Shown here: piece after piece, positions 34,801 through 45,241 of the stretch | How the letters are laid out: the number at the start of each line of letters is the position of its first letter | Position numbering within the stretch: position 1 is the first letter of the stretch | Assembly (NCBI GenBank): GCA_030847615.1 | Contig: JAUMIR010000001.1 | Location: 85,733,501 to 85,797,500 of the forward strand | Reading direction: 5' to 3' | From: Gambelia wislizenii | Lineage: Eukaryota > Chordata > Lepidosauria > Squamata > Crotaphytidae | DNA: 64,000 nucleotides | Notes under the pieces: model-generated | What the model was told of the DNA's origin: nothing | What the model saw: only the letters and a program-made list of their open reading frames with translations | Databases searched by the model: none | Translations under genes and position numbers: made by a program

Positions 34801-37800
34801 CAACCAAGAGATCCAGGAGCTGTTGGCAAGGAAGAGAGCTGCTCACCAGGCATACCTCGCCCAGCCAACCTGTCATGTAAGAAAAGCAGCTTTCCGCCTC
34901 ACATGTAGCAAACTACAACAAAAACTCCGAGACATGCAGAACAAGTGGTGGATCAATTTAGCAGAAAAGACACAACGCTGTGCAGATCTGGGTGATCATA
35001 GAGGATTTTATGAAGCTCTTAAAGCAGTGTTTGGACCTACTTATCAGGTCCAAAGCTCCTTATACAGTACAGATGGTCAAACATTAATTACTGATAAAGC
35101 CTCCATCCTAAATCGTTGGGCTGAACATTTTCAAAGTCTCTTTAGCGCCAACCGAGTAGTCCAAGCCTCAGCTATCCAATATATGATACAAAAACCAATG
35201 AAAAATGAATTGGACATAGCTCCCACTTTGGAAGAGACCCTTATGGCCATACAGCAGATGAAAAACGGCAAGGCAGCTGGGATTGATGGAATCCCACCTG
35301 AAGTTTGGAAACACGGAGGTCATGCACTCCACGAAAAATTCCACGAATTCCTTGTGAATTGCTGGGAAAAAGGGGAACTGCCATCAGACCTCCGAGATGC
35401 AGTCATCATCACCCTGTACAAGAAAAAAGGAGCAAAATCCGACTGCTCAAACTATCGAGGCATAACACTGCTCTCTATTGCTGGAAAAATCCTTGCAAGG
35501 ATACTCCTGAACAGATTAGTTCCTGCTATTGCAGAAGAACTTCTCCCTGAAAGCCAATGTGGCTTCAGAGCCAATAGGAGTACTACAGACATGGTATTTG
35601 CCCTTAGGCAACTGCAAGAAAAATGTAGGGAGCAGAACAAGGGTCTCTATGTAACATTTGTCGACCTCACCAAAGCCTTTGACACTGTAAGTAGAAAAGG
35701 TCTGTGGCAGATCCTGGAAAAACTAGGATGTCCCCCCAAATTCCTTAAAATGATTATCTTGCTACACGAGGGCCAGCGTGGTCAAGTCAGATATGGCGAT
35801 GCTCTTTCAGAGCCCTTTCTAATAACTAATGGAGTGAAGCAAGGTTGTGTTCTTGCACCAACTTTATTTACAATCTTCTTTAGCACGATGCTCCAAAGGG
35901 CTATGGCAGAGCTTGAAGAAGACGACGGCATCTATATACGCTACCGTACTGATGGTAGCTTGTTTAACTTAAGCCGTCTGAGGGCTCACACTAAGACTAT
36001 AAACTATCTAGTCCGTGAGCTGCTCTTCGCCGATGATGCTGCCCTTGTTGCCCACACAGAAGCAGCTCTGCAGCGCCTAACGTCCTGCTTTGCAACAGCT
36101 GCAGAGCTGTTTGGTCTAGAAGTCAACCTGAAGAAAACAGAAGTTCTTTACCAGCCAGCACCACAGGACGAACACCACCATCCCCACATTGCCGTCGGCA
36201 AATCTGTGCTCAAGTCCGTTCAGCAGTTCACCTACCTGGGAAGCATCATCTCCTCAGATGCCAAGATTGACAAAGAGATCGATCACAGATTAGCAAAGGC
36301 ATATAGTGCATTTGGAAGACTTCACAAAAGAGTCTGGAGCAATAAACACCTGAGGCAAAGCACAAAAATCAGTGTGTATAGAGCCATCGTACTGTCTATC
36401 CTCCTTTATGGATCTGAAACATGGGTTACCTATCGCCACCACCTACGACTCCTCGAGCGCTTTCATCAGCGCTGTCTACGCACAATCCTAAATATACACT
36501 GGACTGACTATGTGACGAATGTTGCTGTCCTTGAACAAGCAGGGATCACCAGCATTGAGGCCATGATATTGAGAACACAGCTGCGCTGGGCAGAGCACGT
36601 TTCTAGGATGGAAGACCATCGCCTCCCAAAAATACTACTCTACGGTGAACTCGCCACGGGTCAGCGTGGGAGGGGCGCTCCAAAAAAGCGATACAAGGAC
36701 TCCCTGAAACAACATCTCAGGCTTGGCCAGATTGATCACCAACGGTGGTCTGCCCTGGCCTCACATCGGGAGGCATGGAGACGCACTATCCACAATGCTG
36801 CAGCCTTATTTGAGAACTCACGACGAACAAGTCTTGAAGAGAAACGACAACGCAGAAAGAATCACAACCCAAAAACATCACCCAAGGAGACCTTCTGCTG
36901 CACTTTTTGCAACCGGACTTGTTTATCTCAGATTGGCCTTTTTAGTCATCAGCACGCTTGCAGAAGGCGCGGGATGAGTCCTTCCTGAATCTTCGTTTGC
37001 GAAGAAAAGCCAGAGAGATGCCATTCTGGGCAGCGATGCCAACTACCACCTGAAATGGCTGGGGAGCACCACCGACATTGTGTGTGTTCCACGTGGGTCA
37101 GTGACTCCCCATCACGCTCCCCTTCCCGATGAAGACATGGGATTGCCTCCCTCATCCCAGGAGATGCTGCAGGGGTACTCTGAGGAATTGTTCTCACATC
37201 CCCTAGGTAAGGTTTCCTTTTTTTATTTTTTAAAATGAGTTCGTATTATGTGAAAACTTGATTAAGCACGTTCTCAGATTTCAAACTCTACCCAAATAAG
37301 CTCTGTACTTTTTTTTTAATGTGCTCATGGCAATCCCATGCATGATATGCATGATATGTATTTTACTTGTGCAGGCTGCTATATTTACAATTTATATGGT
37401 TTAATGTCATTAGCCAAAATAAATGGTATTAATGTGAAAACCTGGATGTTTAAAAATCCGTTTTCACAACTTCACAACCGCATCTGTAACTCTGCATTCT
37501 CTAGTGAAGAAATGATCCATAGCTCCATGTCTTTAGACCTTGCTACAAAGGAACATTTCGCCATATTTGCCTACATGGCCTCAGAAGGTGCTGCTGTGAT
37601 CTGTGAGTTCTCCTTTATTTTGCTAATTAAGGCTGTTAAAGCCAAATGGCGCGATTCTGTGTATGTGCCCTAGGCATGTAAACTAGTGCGTGCATCCTGG
37701 CTCGTTTGCTATGGCATCTCCTGCCACAGCCATAAACAAAGAAGACTATTATTTGTTTACCTATGCCATAAGCTGTGCGGTATTTTACCTGAAGAAATAA

Positions 37801-38566
37801 TCACTGTGCTTCTCTGTCTTTTTTTTTTCTTTTTCAACCAGATGTTTCTGGTACCCAGGGATCTGATGAATCTGCTGTTACTGTAACCTTAAGTTGGGAG
37901 CCTTCGGAAACCCTGGTAGTTAATGAGACTGAGGAAAACTCCATGGTTGTGGTAGCAGAGATTGATACTGTGTGGTCAACTACCCCAGCACGTAATGGTA
38001 TGTATCACTTCGTTATTAAATCAGATATGGCCTGTGACATTGTAAATATTGTTGTACACTTGGAATATCATTAATTTTTACCTCTTTTCTCAGTTGCAGA
38101 TTTGAGTAATCCTATAGCCACTTTATCCCCTGCTGAAAGGTTGACCTTATTTCGGAGGAATAAACAGTCTTCTGATGTGAATGATCTGATGGCGAACTCT
38201 AGATCAATAGCTGAAATTTTTGTGTCTAAGATGGAAAAAATATCTGACAAGCAGACCTTGTCTTTGCAAGGATACCTTGAGAAATTCTATGCGCATTCAG
38301 TTGAGGAATCTCAGCAAATGCTCAAAGAAATACAAAGACAAAATGATCTATTTGGGGACCTGGTAACTCACATTAAGTCTTTGGATAATTCTAAAAAACG
38401 TCTTGTGGTAAAGAGAGTGTGTAATCCAAAAAATGTAGGTGAGGAAAATAAGGAGAACACCCTAGAAAACCATCATTGTACACCCACCAAAAGTTTGGTG
38501 GGGAGTGCTTCCACTTCATGTAGGCCGACGAGGGTAATTAAAAAAAAGGTTCCCCTATCATTATAG
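31851..38566 (+). CDS. Harbinger Myb/SANT-like gene A, interrupted by a LINE
   Basis: Three exons. Exon 1 starts with the ATG at 31851 and runs to 32152, continuing at 37028-37206 after the inserted LINE. Exon 2 is 37842-37997 and exon 3 is 38094-38566. Donors are CTAG|GTAAGG and AATG|GTATGT; both acceptors have long pyrimidine tracts. With the LINE and one copy of its duplication left out, every junction is in phase to the TAG stop, about 370 residues. Residues 10-100 hold a Myb/SANT-like (trihelix) domain: ISWSYNETIDLLAIWGKEKV, FEKIAAEMKTKGH, FYKELHAIL. An acidic linker follows, then a helical C-terminus (SPAERLTLFRRNKQ, EESQQMLKEIQRQNDLF). In Harbingers such proteins bind the element ends and help import the transposase. 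AATAAA follows at about 38742. Confidence 0.82.
32518..33374 (-). mobile_element. 5'-truncated L1 with 22-bp target duplication, inside the RTE-like LINE
   Basis: A T run from 32518 (minus-strand poly-A tail) leads to a 3' UTR and the end of ORF2. On the minus strand 33360-32885 reads CWKCQKAIGTYYHSWWKCEK (the C-C-H-C motif of L1 ORF2) and LLYMFSAARIVYAKYWKTQK. A perfect 22-bp duplication (32496-32517 and 33375-33396) flanks it. The frame from about 33374 to 32885 is open, so the insertion is recent. It carries no endonuclease or reverse transcriptase. Confidence 0.92.
33830..36988 (+). CDS. RTE-like LINE protein: endonuclease, reverse transcriptase, zinc finger
   Basis: 1052 codons without a break. 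The endonuclease spans about residues 1-240: LSEVRFHEEGSLKEHGAGYT with the catalytic Glu, IILGDFNARVGKNSEAW, DYVLVRQRDIRDV and TDHRLVRCK. Reverse transcriptase, about 460-760: YRGITLLSIAGKILARILLN, FVDLTKAFDTVSRKGLW, NGVKQGCVLAPTLFTIFF and LLFADDAALVA. A conserved tail (RWAEHVSRMEDHRLPK, LYGELATGQRGRGAPKKRY) ends in a Cys2-His-Cys finger (CTFCNRTC, SHQHAC). The first strand of the endonuclease (TLACWNIRT) is encoded just before the first ATG, in a frame open from 33740 with no ATG, so the true start may be non-AUG or lost. Database pipelines often name this endonuclease type craniofacial development protein 2-like. The exact clade is uncertain. Confidence 0.88.
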   Translation: MQDSEDSGRPERRSALIALELSRLNIDIAALSEVRFHEEGSLKEHGAGYTLYWSGKPKTEKHLSGVGFMIKNSIASKLETLATGHSDRIISLRLPHVVLFSVYAPTMQADPVEKDKFYTDLRQLIQKVPVEDKIIILGDFNARVGKNSEAWKGVLGKHGVGNCNDNGRLLLEFCAEQQLTITNTIFQQKDSLKTTWMHPRSKHWHLIDYVLVRQRDIRDVRHTRVMPSAECQTDHRLVRCKLNLHLKFKPKRGGILKKRLQVNNLQQATMRDNFQANLQTKLEDHPTDPSPTVLWQHIKNSILQSAEESLGFSHKKNQDWFDENNQEIQELLARKRAAHQAYLAQPTCHVRKAAFRLTCSKLQQKLRDMQNKWWINLAEKTQRCADLGDHRGFYEALKAVFGPTYQVQSSLYSTDGQTLITDKASILNRWAEHFQSLFSANRVVQASAIQYMIQKPMKNELDIAPTLEETLMAIQQMKNGKAAGIDGIPPEVWKHGGHALHEKFHEFLVNCWEKGELPSDLRDAVIITLYKKKGAKSDCSNYRGITLLSIAGKILARILLNRLVPAIAEELLPESQCGFRANRSTTDMVFALRQLQEKCREQNKGLYVTFVDLTKAFDTVSRKGLWQILEKLGCPPKFLKMIILLHEGQRGQVRYGDALSEPFLITNGVKQGCVLAPTLFTIFFSTMLQRAMAELEEDDGIYIRYRTDGSLFNLSRLRAHTKTINYLVRELLFADDAALVAHTEAALQRLTSCFATAAELFGLEVNLKKTEVLYQPAPQDEHHHPHIAVGKSVLKSVQQFTYLGSIISSDAKIDKEIDHRLAKAYSAFGRLHKRVWSNKHLRQSTKISVYRAIVLSILLYGSETWVTYRHHLRLLERFHQRCLRTILNIHWTDYVTNVAVLEQAGITSIEAMILRTQLRWAEHVSRMEDHRLPKILLYGELATGQRGRGAPKKRYKDSLKQHLRLGQIDHQRWSALASHREAWRRTIHNAAALFENSRRTSLEEKRQRRKNHNPKTSPKETFCCTFCNRTCLSQIGLFSHQHACRRRGMSPS

Positions 38567-39221
38567 TTTTCTTTAATCAGTATTAGTGGCTTTCCCTTTT
38601 ATTGGGGAAAAGATGTAATGTACAGTGTTTTAATTTTTCTATTGCTAAGATACTTCTCTATCACAAATATTTAGCATGTAATTACACCCATGATGAATGT
38701 ACAAGTTTGCAGTTATGAGAAGGAAATTAGGATATAACTGAAAATAAACAGGCATTTTATTTCAAAACATGAACTATTTATTTTTTAAAAATTAGTTAAA
38801 AATATACATATTTACAAGTCATATTTTTTGCATAAAAAAGGTATATTTACATATTTACAGGATACAGTGATACAAACAAAGATTCATATTTACACGGATT
38901 TACAACCAAGAATAAATATAGTTGACATACACATAAAAATTATATAAATGGGTAAATTTAAATGAGAAACAATAGCAATGACAGTGTCAACATAACAAAT
39001 ACACTTTTTGGGGTAACAAACAGGGAATAAATACAAAGAAACCATACATACATAATAGTAAACATAGGAAACAGGTGTTTTACAAAAGTATTTACAAGAT
39101 ACATACATGTATTTTTTTGGAAGACAATGAACAGTATTTACAATATTTATATAAACAATTTTTACAACAGCATTTGCTGCAATAAAATATTTACAATATT
39201 AACAAGAACTATGTATAATAT
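38567..39221. other. 3' intergenic region of the Harbinger, between converging genes A and B
   Basis: Very AT-rich. It holds the polyadenylation signal of gene A (AATAAA near 38742) and, between 38809 and 39195, seven copies of TATTTACA. No coding potential. Genes A and B converge here. Confidence 0.6.
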
Positions 39222-39718
39222 TTAGAAAGCAAGCCTTTCCTCAATGGCTTGCACCCTCCTCGCCAGGTCTCGTATCTCCTCTCTCAGACTCCTTCCTGTA
39301 ATGGGCAATAACAAATCATTAATTCTCAGTAACTAATGTTATGTGCAAAGTAAAAGCCCTTTTTGAAAAGGTATACTAAAATAGATTTACCAAGCTCCTC
39401 TATCTTGGCAATTACGTTGAGGCCAGCCAATTGGGCTGCCGCCTCCTGTGCAGCCTGGGGACCTTTAAAAAAGAAAAACATAGGTGTGACTTTACTTATA
39501 ATCACTAATCAGTAATATTTCTTATGTTCCCTATAAATGTGCTTAATAAATAAAAAAATAACAGGTACCGGGGGGGGGGTGCAGCTGGTGCCGGGCCTGC
39601 TTCTTCCTCCTCCGAGGAATCAGAGACGGGCTCTCCGGCAGCCCGTCTCTGAATCCGAACAGCTGTAACAGAAAATCCAAAGAAAAGAGATCATGTTAGC
39701 TCCATGCTCAGGCAGGCA

Positions 39719-39757
<39 letters not shown>

Positions 39758-40198
39758 TCACAAGGGTACACATTAACTAGGACCAGAGATCCCTTGGCAA
39801 AACTTACCTCGTGGGAGCCTGTTGCGCCAGCTTGGCCGCCCTGCACAGACCCACAGGTCGTGCAGGACGGCATAAAAGGCGGCAGCCTTTGGGGGGGGGG
39901 GCTGCCATCACTGGCCTCCAATGCAAAAAAAATAATTACCCTTGAGGGTCTTGAATTTTGAGCGGTATTGGAGGCCAGTTCGGATGTAGCTCCTCGACCG
40001 GAGGAACCGCGCTGCCTCCACAAAGAAGTTGCGGTTCCTCTGGTTAGAGGAACGCATCAGCCAGTCTGGCGCACCAGCCTACTGGGCCAGGGATTCCAAC
40101 AGCAGGTTGGTCTCCCTGGTGCCCCAGTAGGCGATGTGCCGACCCGGTCTGGCACGTCTTCTCTCCCTTCGGCCATCATAACGCCATGTGGTGGGATG
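39222..40198 (-). pseudogene. Harbinger Myb/SANT-like gene B, decayed
   Basis: Five exons can be traced on the minus strand: 40198-39940, 39910-39808, 39662-39569, 39462-39391 and 39295-39222, all with GT-AG borders. The first reads HIAYWGTRETNLLLESLAQ, then a TAG (40081-40079), then LMRSSNQRNRNFFVEAARFL and RTGLQYRSKFKTLKGNYF. The second adds FYAVLHDLWVCAGRP. Together these make a Myb/SANT-like (trihelix) domain unlike that of gene A. Later exons give an acidic, Pro/Ala-rich linker and a charged helix ending LREEIRDLARRVQAIEERLA. The TAG and shifts at two poly-C tracts (about 39891-39901 and 39570-39579) break it; the tracts could also be assembly errors. No clear in-frame start ATG. The helical C-terminus could mediate dimerisation. 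Confidence 0.68.
39721..39753 (+). repeat. (CA)n microsatellite in an intron of gene B
   Basis: About sixteen CA units inside the second intron of the decayed Myb/SANT gene. Confidence 0.9.
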
Positions 40199-41782
40199 CG
40201 GAAACTCGAGTTTATAAGTTTTTGAGTTGACTGTTTCATTTTTAAAATAAGCCTATGGTGTTAGGAATACCTTAACTTTTTAAAGTTTAAATTGTGTAGC
40301 CTAATCGATTGGTGAATTAGCGGAGGAAACTATGTAAAGGAATTCGGCAGTGTCTGGATCCTTTACCAGAAAGCCTAACCCCTTGCAAAAGCCCGCCAAT
40401 TGCTTTAACCACCCAAGCAGCAACAATGTATCGAATCTGGCTGATTGTTTTAAAATAAACTTGTAGCCAGTATGACCTACTTTTCAAGGTATACTTTGAC
40501 TGGCCATAAAGTGTGATGGAGACATTCATAATTCTAAGGGAAAGGACACTGCTAATGTACTAGAGGGTAAAGTGAGATGCGATTTAAGAAGGGCAAAGCA
40601 AATGCAGTTCACCTTTAAAAATCAGATGATTTTATTAAGCAGAAGTTCATGTATTTCAGGAAATGATATAAATGAAACAGTAAAGTTACTTATTCCCCCC
40701 CCCGATGATGTTCAAGCCAAAAATATTCTTTCAAAGCATTGCGAACGGCCTCCCCCTGCTCCTTCTCCACAGCATCATTATTAACCATCAGAGCTCCAAG
40801 CGTGTCAAGTACAAACCTTTGCACATGCCGATGAGGATCATCAAGGATACTACCTTTGGTTTCACGTATATTGTGTAGAATAACACATGCACATATGACA
40901 GAACATACATTCTCCTCAGCAATCTAAATACAGTATTTTAAAGCCCTCCATCTCGATTTCAAATGGCCGAAGCACCTCTCCACCATAGATCGAATTTTGT
41001 TATGGTACCTATTGTACAGTCTCTGTTTGGCATTTGTTGTCCTTCTATAAGGTGTCAGCAGCCAATTCCTTACTGGATATGCACCATCAACAAAAGTTAA
41101 TGGCACTACCTGTTTCCTCATAATTGTTATTGTTGGATTACCAGGCACAAAGATGCCAGCCTCCATAGTCTCGAAAAAACCAGAGTTCCTTAACATTCGG
41201 GCATCGTGATTCTTCCCGCTCCAACCGATCTCCGCATCAATAAAAACTCCTCTATGATCACAAATTCCTTGCAGAAGAATGCTGTACCTATTCTTCCTGT
41301 TGATAAATTTGTCTCCTTGCCGGATGGGGGGGATTATATTAACATGCCATCCATCTAAGCAAGCAACCACTTGTGGGTATCCCATTGCTGCGAAGGCATC
41401 CATTACCTAAAATTTGCAAAGTCAAAAAAAGGAAAATATGAGATCATGGAAACACGAGTTTTCGATTAAACACCTATGTACAGACATAAATATTGCGGTA
41501 GCCTTTGGCATGATATCCAGTTGCCACAACAGAACAGTAGGGAAGGTATATATGTTATCACTTTGGTTTCACAGCAGGACATGCAGATTGAATTTTGAAA
41601 ACTCTTTGGAATAGATGCGAGTAACTGATTTTTCACAAGGAAACAAATTATTAAAAAAAATTACCTTTCTATGATCTCCAAGGAATACCATGCACTTTAG
41701 AAGAACCTTCTCCATAGCGAGGACTACCTCCATGAAAATCTTACACACGGTTGCTCTTCCGACACCAAATACCTGGGAAACA

Positions 41783-44700
41783 GCCAGCTCCAGCCAGACC
41801 ATTGGCAGCAGCAGCAGTAGCAGCAGCAGCGTGGCTTCGAGCTGGGGGTGGAGAGTGAGTGAGTGTTTGCCCTCTCCCTCCTCCCTAGGAACACCTGGCC
41901 TCTGAGTGCCTTGAAAGCCAGCTCCAGCCAGACCGTCGGCAGCAGCAGCAGCAGCAGCATGGCTTCAAGCTGGGGGTGGAGAGTGAGTGCTCCTCCGTCT
42001 TACCTGAGACCGGGAAGGAGGTGGGGACAGCCATCGGAGTAGTGTTGGGGAATGGGAGATATGGCGGGAACAGAGCGAACAAATGTTGCAAGAGAAGACG
42101 GGATCGCTGTTTGAAAGCTATCCCGTCTTCAGTTCCCTCTGTTGCCCAGAATGGCTTGGAGAGCAGACCAACCATTCCACAGAACCTCACTCTGCTCCTC
42201 TGCAATGCCAGGTCGGTGAGGAATAAGACTCATATCATCCAGGACCTTCTCTTGGATGAGGACGCCGACCTGGCTTGCTTCACGGAGACCTGGGTGGGAG
42301 AGGATAGCGCTGTCACATGGGCACAGGCCCTCCCAGCTGGGTACTCTGTTAGCGAGCAGGTGAGAGGAAGTGGGCGAGGGGGTGGAGTGGCTCTAGTCCA
42401 TAAGAACCACCTGACCTTGACCAGGATACCTATCCGGAACACAGCCCACTTCGAGTGTATATACCTAAGCCTGAAGACCAGGGATAGCTTGGGGATTCTG
42501 CTAGTCTATCGGCCACCCCGTTGTCTAGCAGACTCCCTAACCGAGCTGACACAGCTGGTCTCAGAGCTGCTGCTGGAGTCCCCCAGACTTCTGGTTTTGG
42601 GGGACTTCAACATCCCGCTCAAGATCAGCTTAACAGGTGCGGCTCGGGAGTTCATGGAGACCATGACAAACATGGGCCTATCCCAATTGGTCAACGGGCC
42701 CACACATTGTGCAGGTCATACACTCGATGCGGTCTTTAGTTCGGATCAGGTATATCCGTGGGCGGAGGTAATCAGTACCTCTGCCTTGTCATGGACGGAT
42801 CATTTCCTGGTCAAGATGGAACTTAGAGCCTACATCTGCCCCACCGGGGGTGGTGGACCCATTAAAATGGTCCGCCCTCGAAGGCTAATGGAACCTATGG
42901 GTTTCCAGAAAGCCTTAGAGGGCTTAATGGTTGGAAATTCCGGTGATCCTGTCGATGCTCTGGTTAATATGTGGAACACCGACCTTACCAGAGCTATCGA
43001 CACGATTGCTCCCAAGCATCCTTGCCAACCCGCTTCTAACCATAGGCCATGGTATACACCTGAGCTTAGGGAAATGAAGCGGTTTGGACAACGACTAGAG
43101 CGCAGGTGGCGGAAGACTCGACTCTTATCTGACAGAACTCTCCATAGGAACTTTCTTTGGTCCTATCGGGAGGCAGTGCGTGCAGCGCAAAGATCCTTCT
43201 CTTCTGCACATATTGCGTCTGCAGAGTCCCGTCCAGCAGAGCTGTTTAGGGTGGTGAGGGAGCTGGCGCAGGTGACCCCTGCGCTGAATCCCCTGCTTAA
43301 CCCGACGACTGCCTGCTGTGATGCATTTAATAACTTCTTTGCAGATAAAATCTCTCAGATAAGAGCCAACCTAGATGCCACTATTGTAACAGAAACAATG
43401 GACGAGGTGTCCAGCAACTCTGCTGATGTAATTATACTGGATCAGCTGCAATCTGTGAGTACCGATGACGTGGACAAGCTCCTTGGTAGTGTGAGGAAGA
43501 CAACCTGCCCCCTCGACCCTTGCCCGTCTTGGCTGGCCGTCCAGGGAGGGGATGCATTGCGGAAGTTCCTGGTGAGCATCATCAATGCATCCTTCAGGGA
43601 AGGATATATTCCATCATGTTTAAAGGAGGCGGCTGTTAAGCCTATTCTGAAAAAACCTTCCCTGGACCCCCTGGCTATGAATAATTATAGGCCAGTCTCT
43701 TTATTACCATTTTTGAGCAAAGTGATCGAGAGGGCAGTTGCTCTTCAACTCCAAGCTGTCTTGGATGAAACCGATTACCTAGACCCATTTCAAACTGGCT
43801 TCAGGACAGGCTTTGGGGTTGAGACTGCCATGGTTGCTTTGACCGACGATTTGCGTCTGAGCATCGACAGGGGTAATGTGACCCTGTTGGTGCTCTTAGA
43901 CCTCTCAGCGGCTTTTGATACGATAGATCACAGCATTCTTCTGGATCGCCTGGGGGAGTTAGGCATCGGAGGCACTGCTTTGCAGTGGTTCCGGTCCTTC
44001 CTCTCAGGCAGGACCCAGAGAGTGCTGCTCGGGGACAGTAGCTCCAGTAAAAGGGAGCTCACCTGTGGAGTACCACAGGGTGCTATTCTGTCCCCGATGT
44101 TATTTAACATCTATATGAAGCCGCTGGGTAAGATTATCCGGAGTTATGGAGCTGGGTGTTACCAGTACGCTGATGACAATCAGATCTATTTCTCTGTATC
44201 TCGTTCGTCGCTCTCAAACTCTGATGGCATCTCTTCTCTCAATGAATGTCTTCGGGCAGTAATGGGCTGGATGAGGAAAAACAGATTGAGACTGAATCCT
44301 GACAAGACGGAGGTGCTCACGGTAGCGGCCCCGAAACCAAGAATCGGGTTGCAATCTCCAATCCTGGATAGGGTCACACTCTCCTCCAGTGACTGTGTTC
44401 GCAGTCTAGGGGTGCTCCTTGACTCGTCGCTCCTGATGACAAATCAGGTAAATGCAACAGTCAGGAGCGCTTGTTATCAGCTTCGGCTGATACGCCAGCT
44501 GCGCCCTTTTCTGGAAGTAAGGGATCTTGAGACCATTGTGCACGCGCTGGTAACCTCACGTCTGGATTTCTGTAATGCTCTCTACATGGGGCTACCCTTG
44601 TGCCTAGTTCAGAAATTACAGCTGGTACAAAATATGGCAGCCAGGCTAGTTTCTGGAACATCTAGGAGGGACCACATTACTCCGGTTCTGAGGTCCCTCC

Positions 44701-45241
44701 ACTGGCTGCCTATCAGCTTCCGGGCCCAGTACAAGGTGTTGGTTATTACCTTTAAAGCGCTAAATGGCTTGGGTCCAAGCTATCTCAGGGACCACCTTCT
44801 CCCTTATAATCCTCCCCGCGCTCTCCGGTCCTCTGGGAGGAATCTGTTGCAGCCACAAAGACCTAGGCTGGCGACTACCTCCCAGAGGGCTTTCTTGGCT
44901 GTCGCCCACAAATTGTGGAACAGCCTGCCCGACGAGATCCGCCTATTGACATCATTAGACAGCTTTAAAAGGGCTGTCAAGACGGTTCTCTTCAGGCAGG
45001 CTTTTCCGGAAGAGCTAACCCCGGCCTCAGGAACCCCCTCGGGAGGTTGCTTTTGGACCTCCAAACAGATGCTGCCTGCTTAAAAGGGTTTTTAACATAT
45101 TGTATTATATATTGATTTTAACTTGTATTAATTTAATAATGTTTTAAGGGGAGGGAGGGATTTTAGGTTGTTTTATACTGTCTACCATTTTATCGTTGTA
45201 AGCCGCCCCAATTGCTTGCAGAGGGGCGGGATATAAATAAA

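Larger units (their letters stand above)
32153..37017 (+). mobile_element. Full-length RTE-like LINE inserted in gene A
   Basis: Flanked by a 10-bp duplication, atgccattct, at 32143-32152 and 37018-37027. Removing the nested L1 and its repeated target leaves about 4.0 kb: a long 5' UTR (32153-33829) and one large frame, with a 3' UTR of only 29 bases (36989-37017) that contains the hairpin CTTCG-TTTG-CGAAG and no poly-A. The insertion falls at the end of the Myb/SANT domain of gene A. Confidence 0.85.

Noticed and set aside
32153..37017. Reverse transcriptase as a cargo gene of the Harbinger transposon
   Set aside because: The 10-bp duplication and the split Myb/SANT exon show that it is an inserted LINE, not a gene carried by the transposon.
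39721..39753. CRISPR-like array
   Set aside because: It is a simple CA microsatellite with no spacers. No CRISPR-type array exists in this eukaryotic window.
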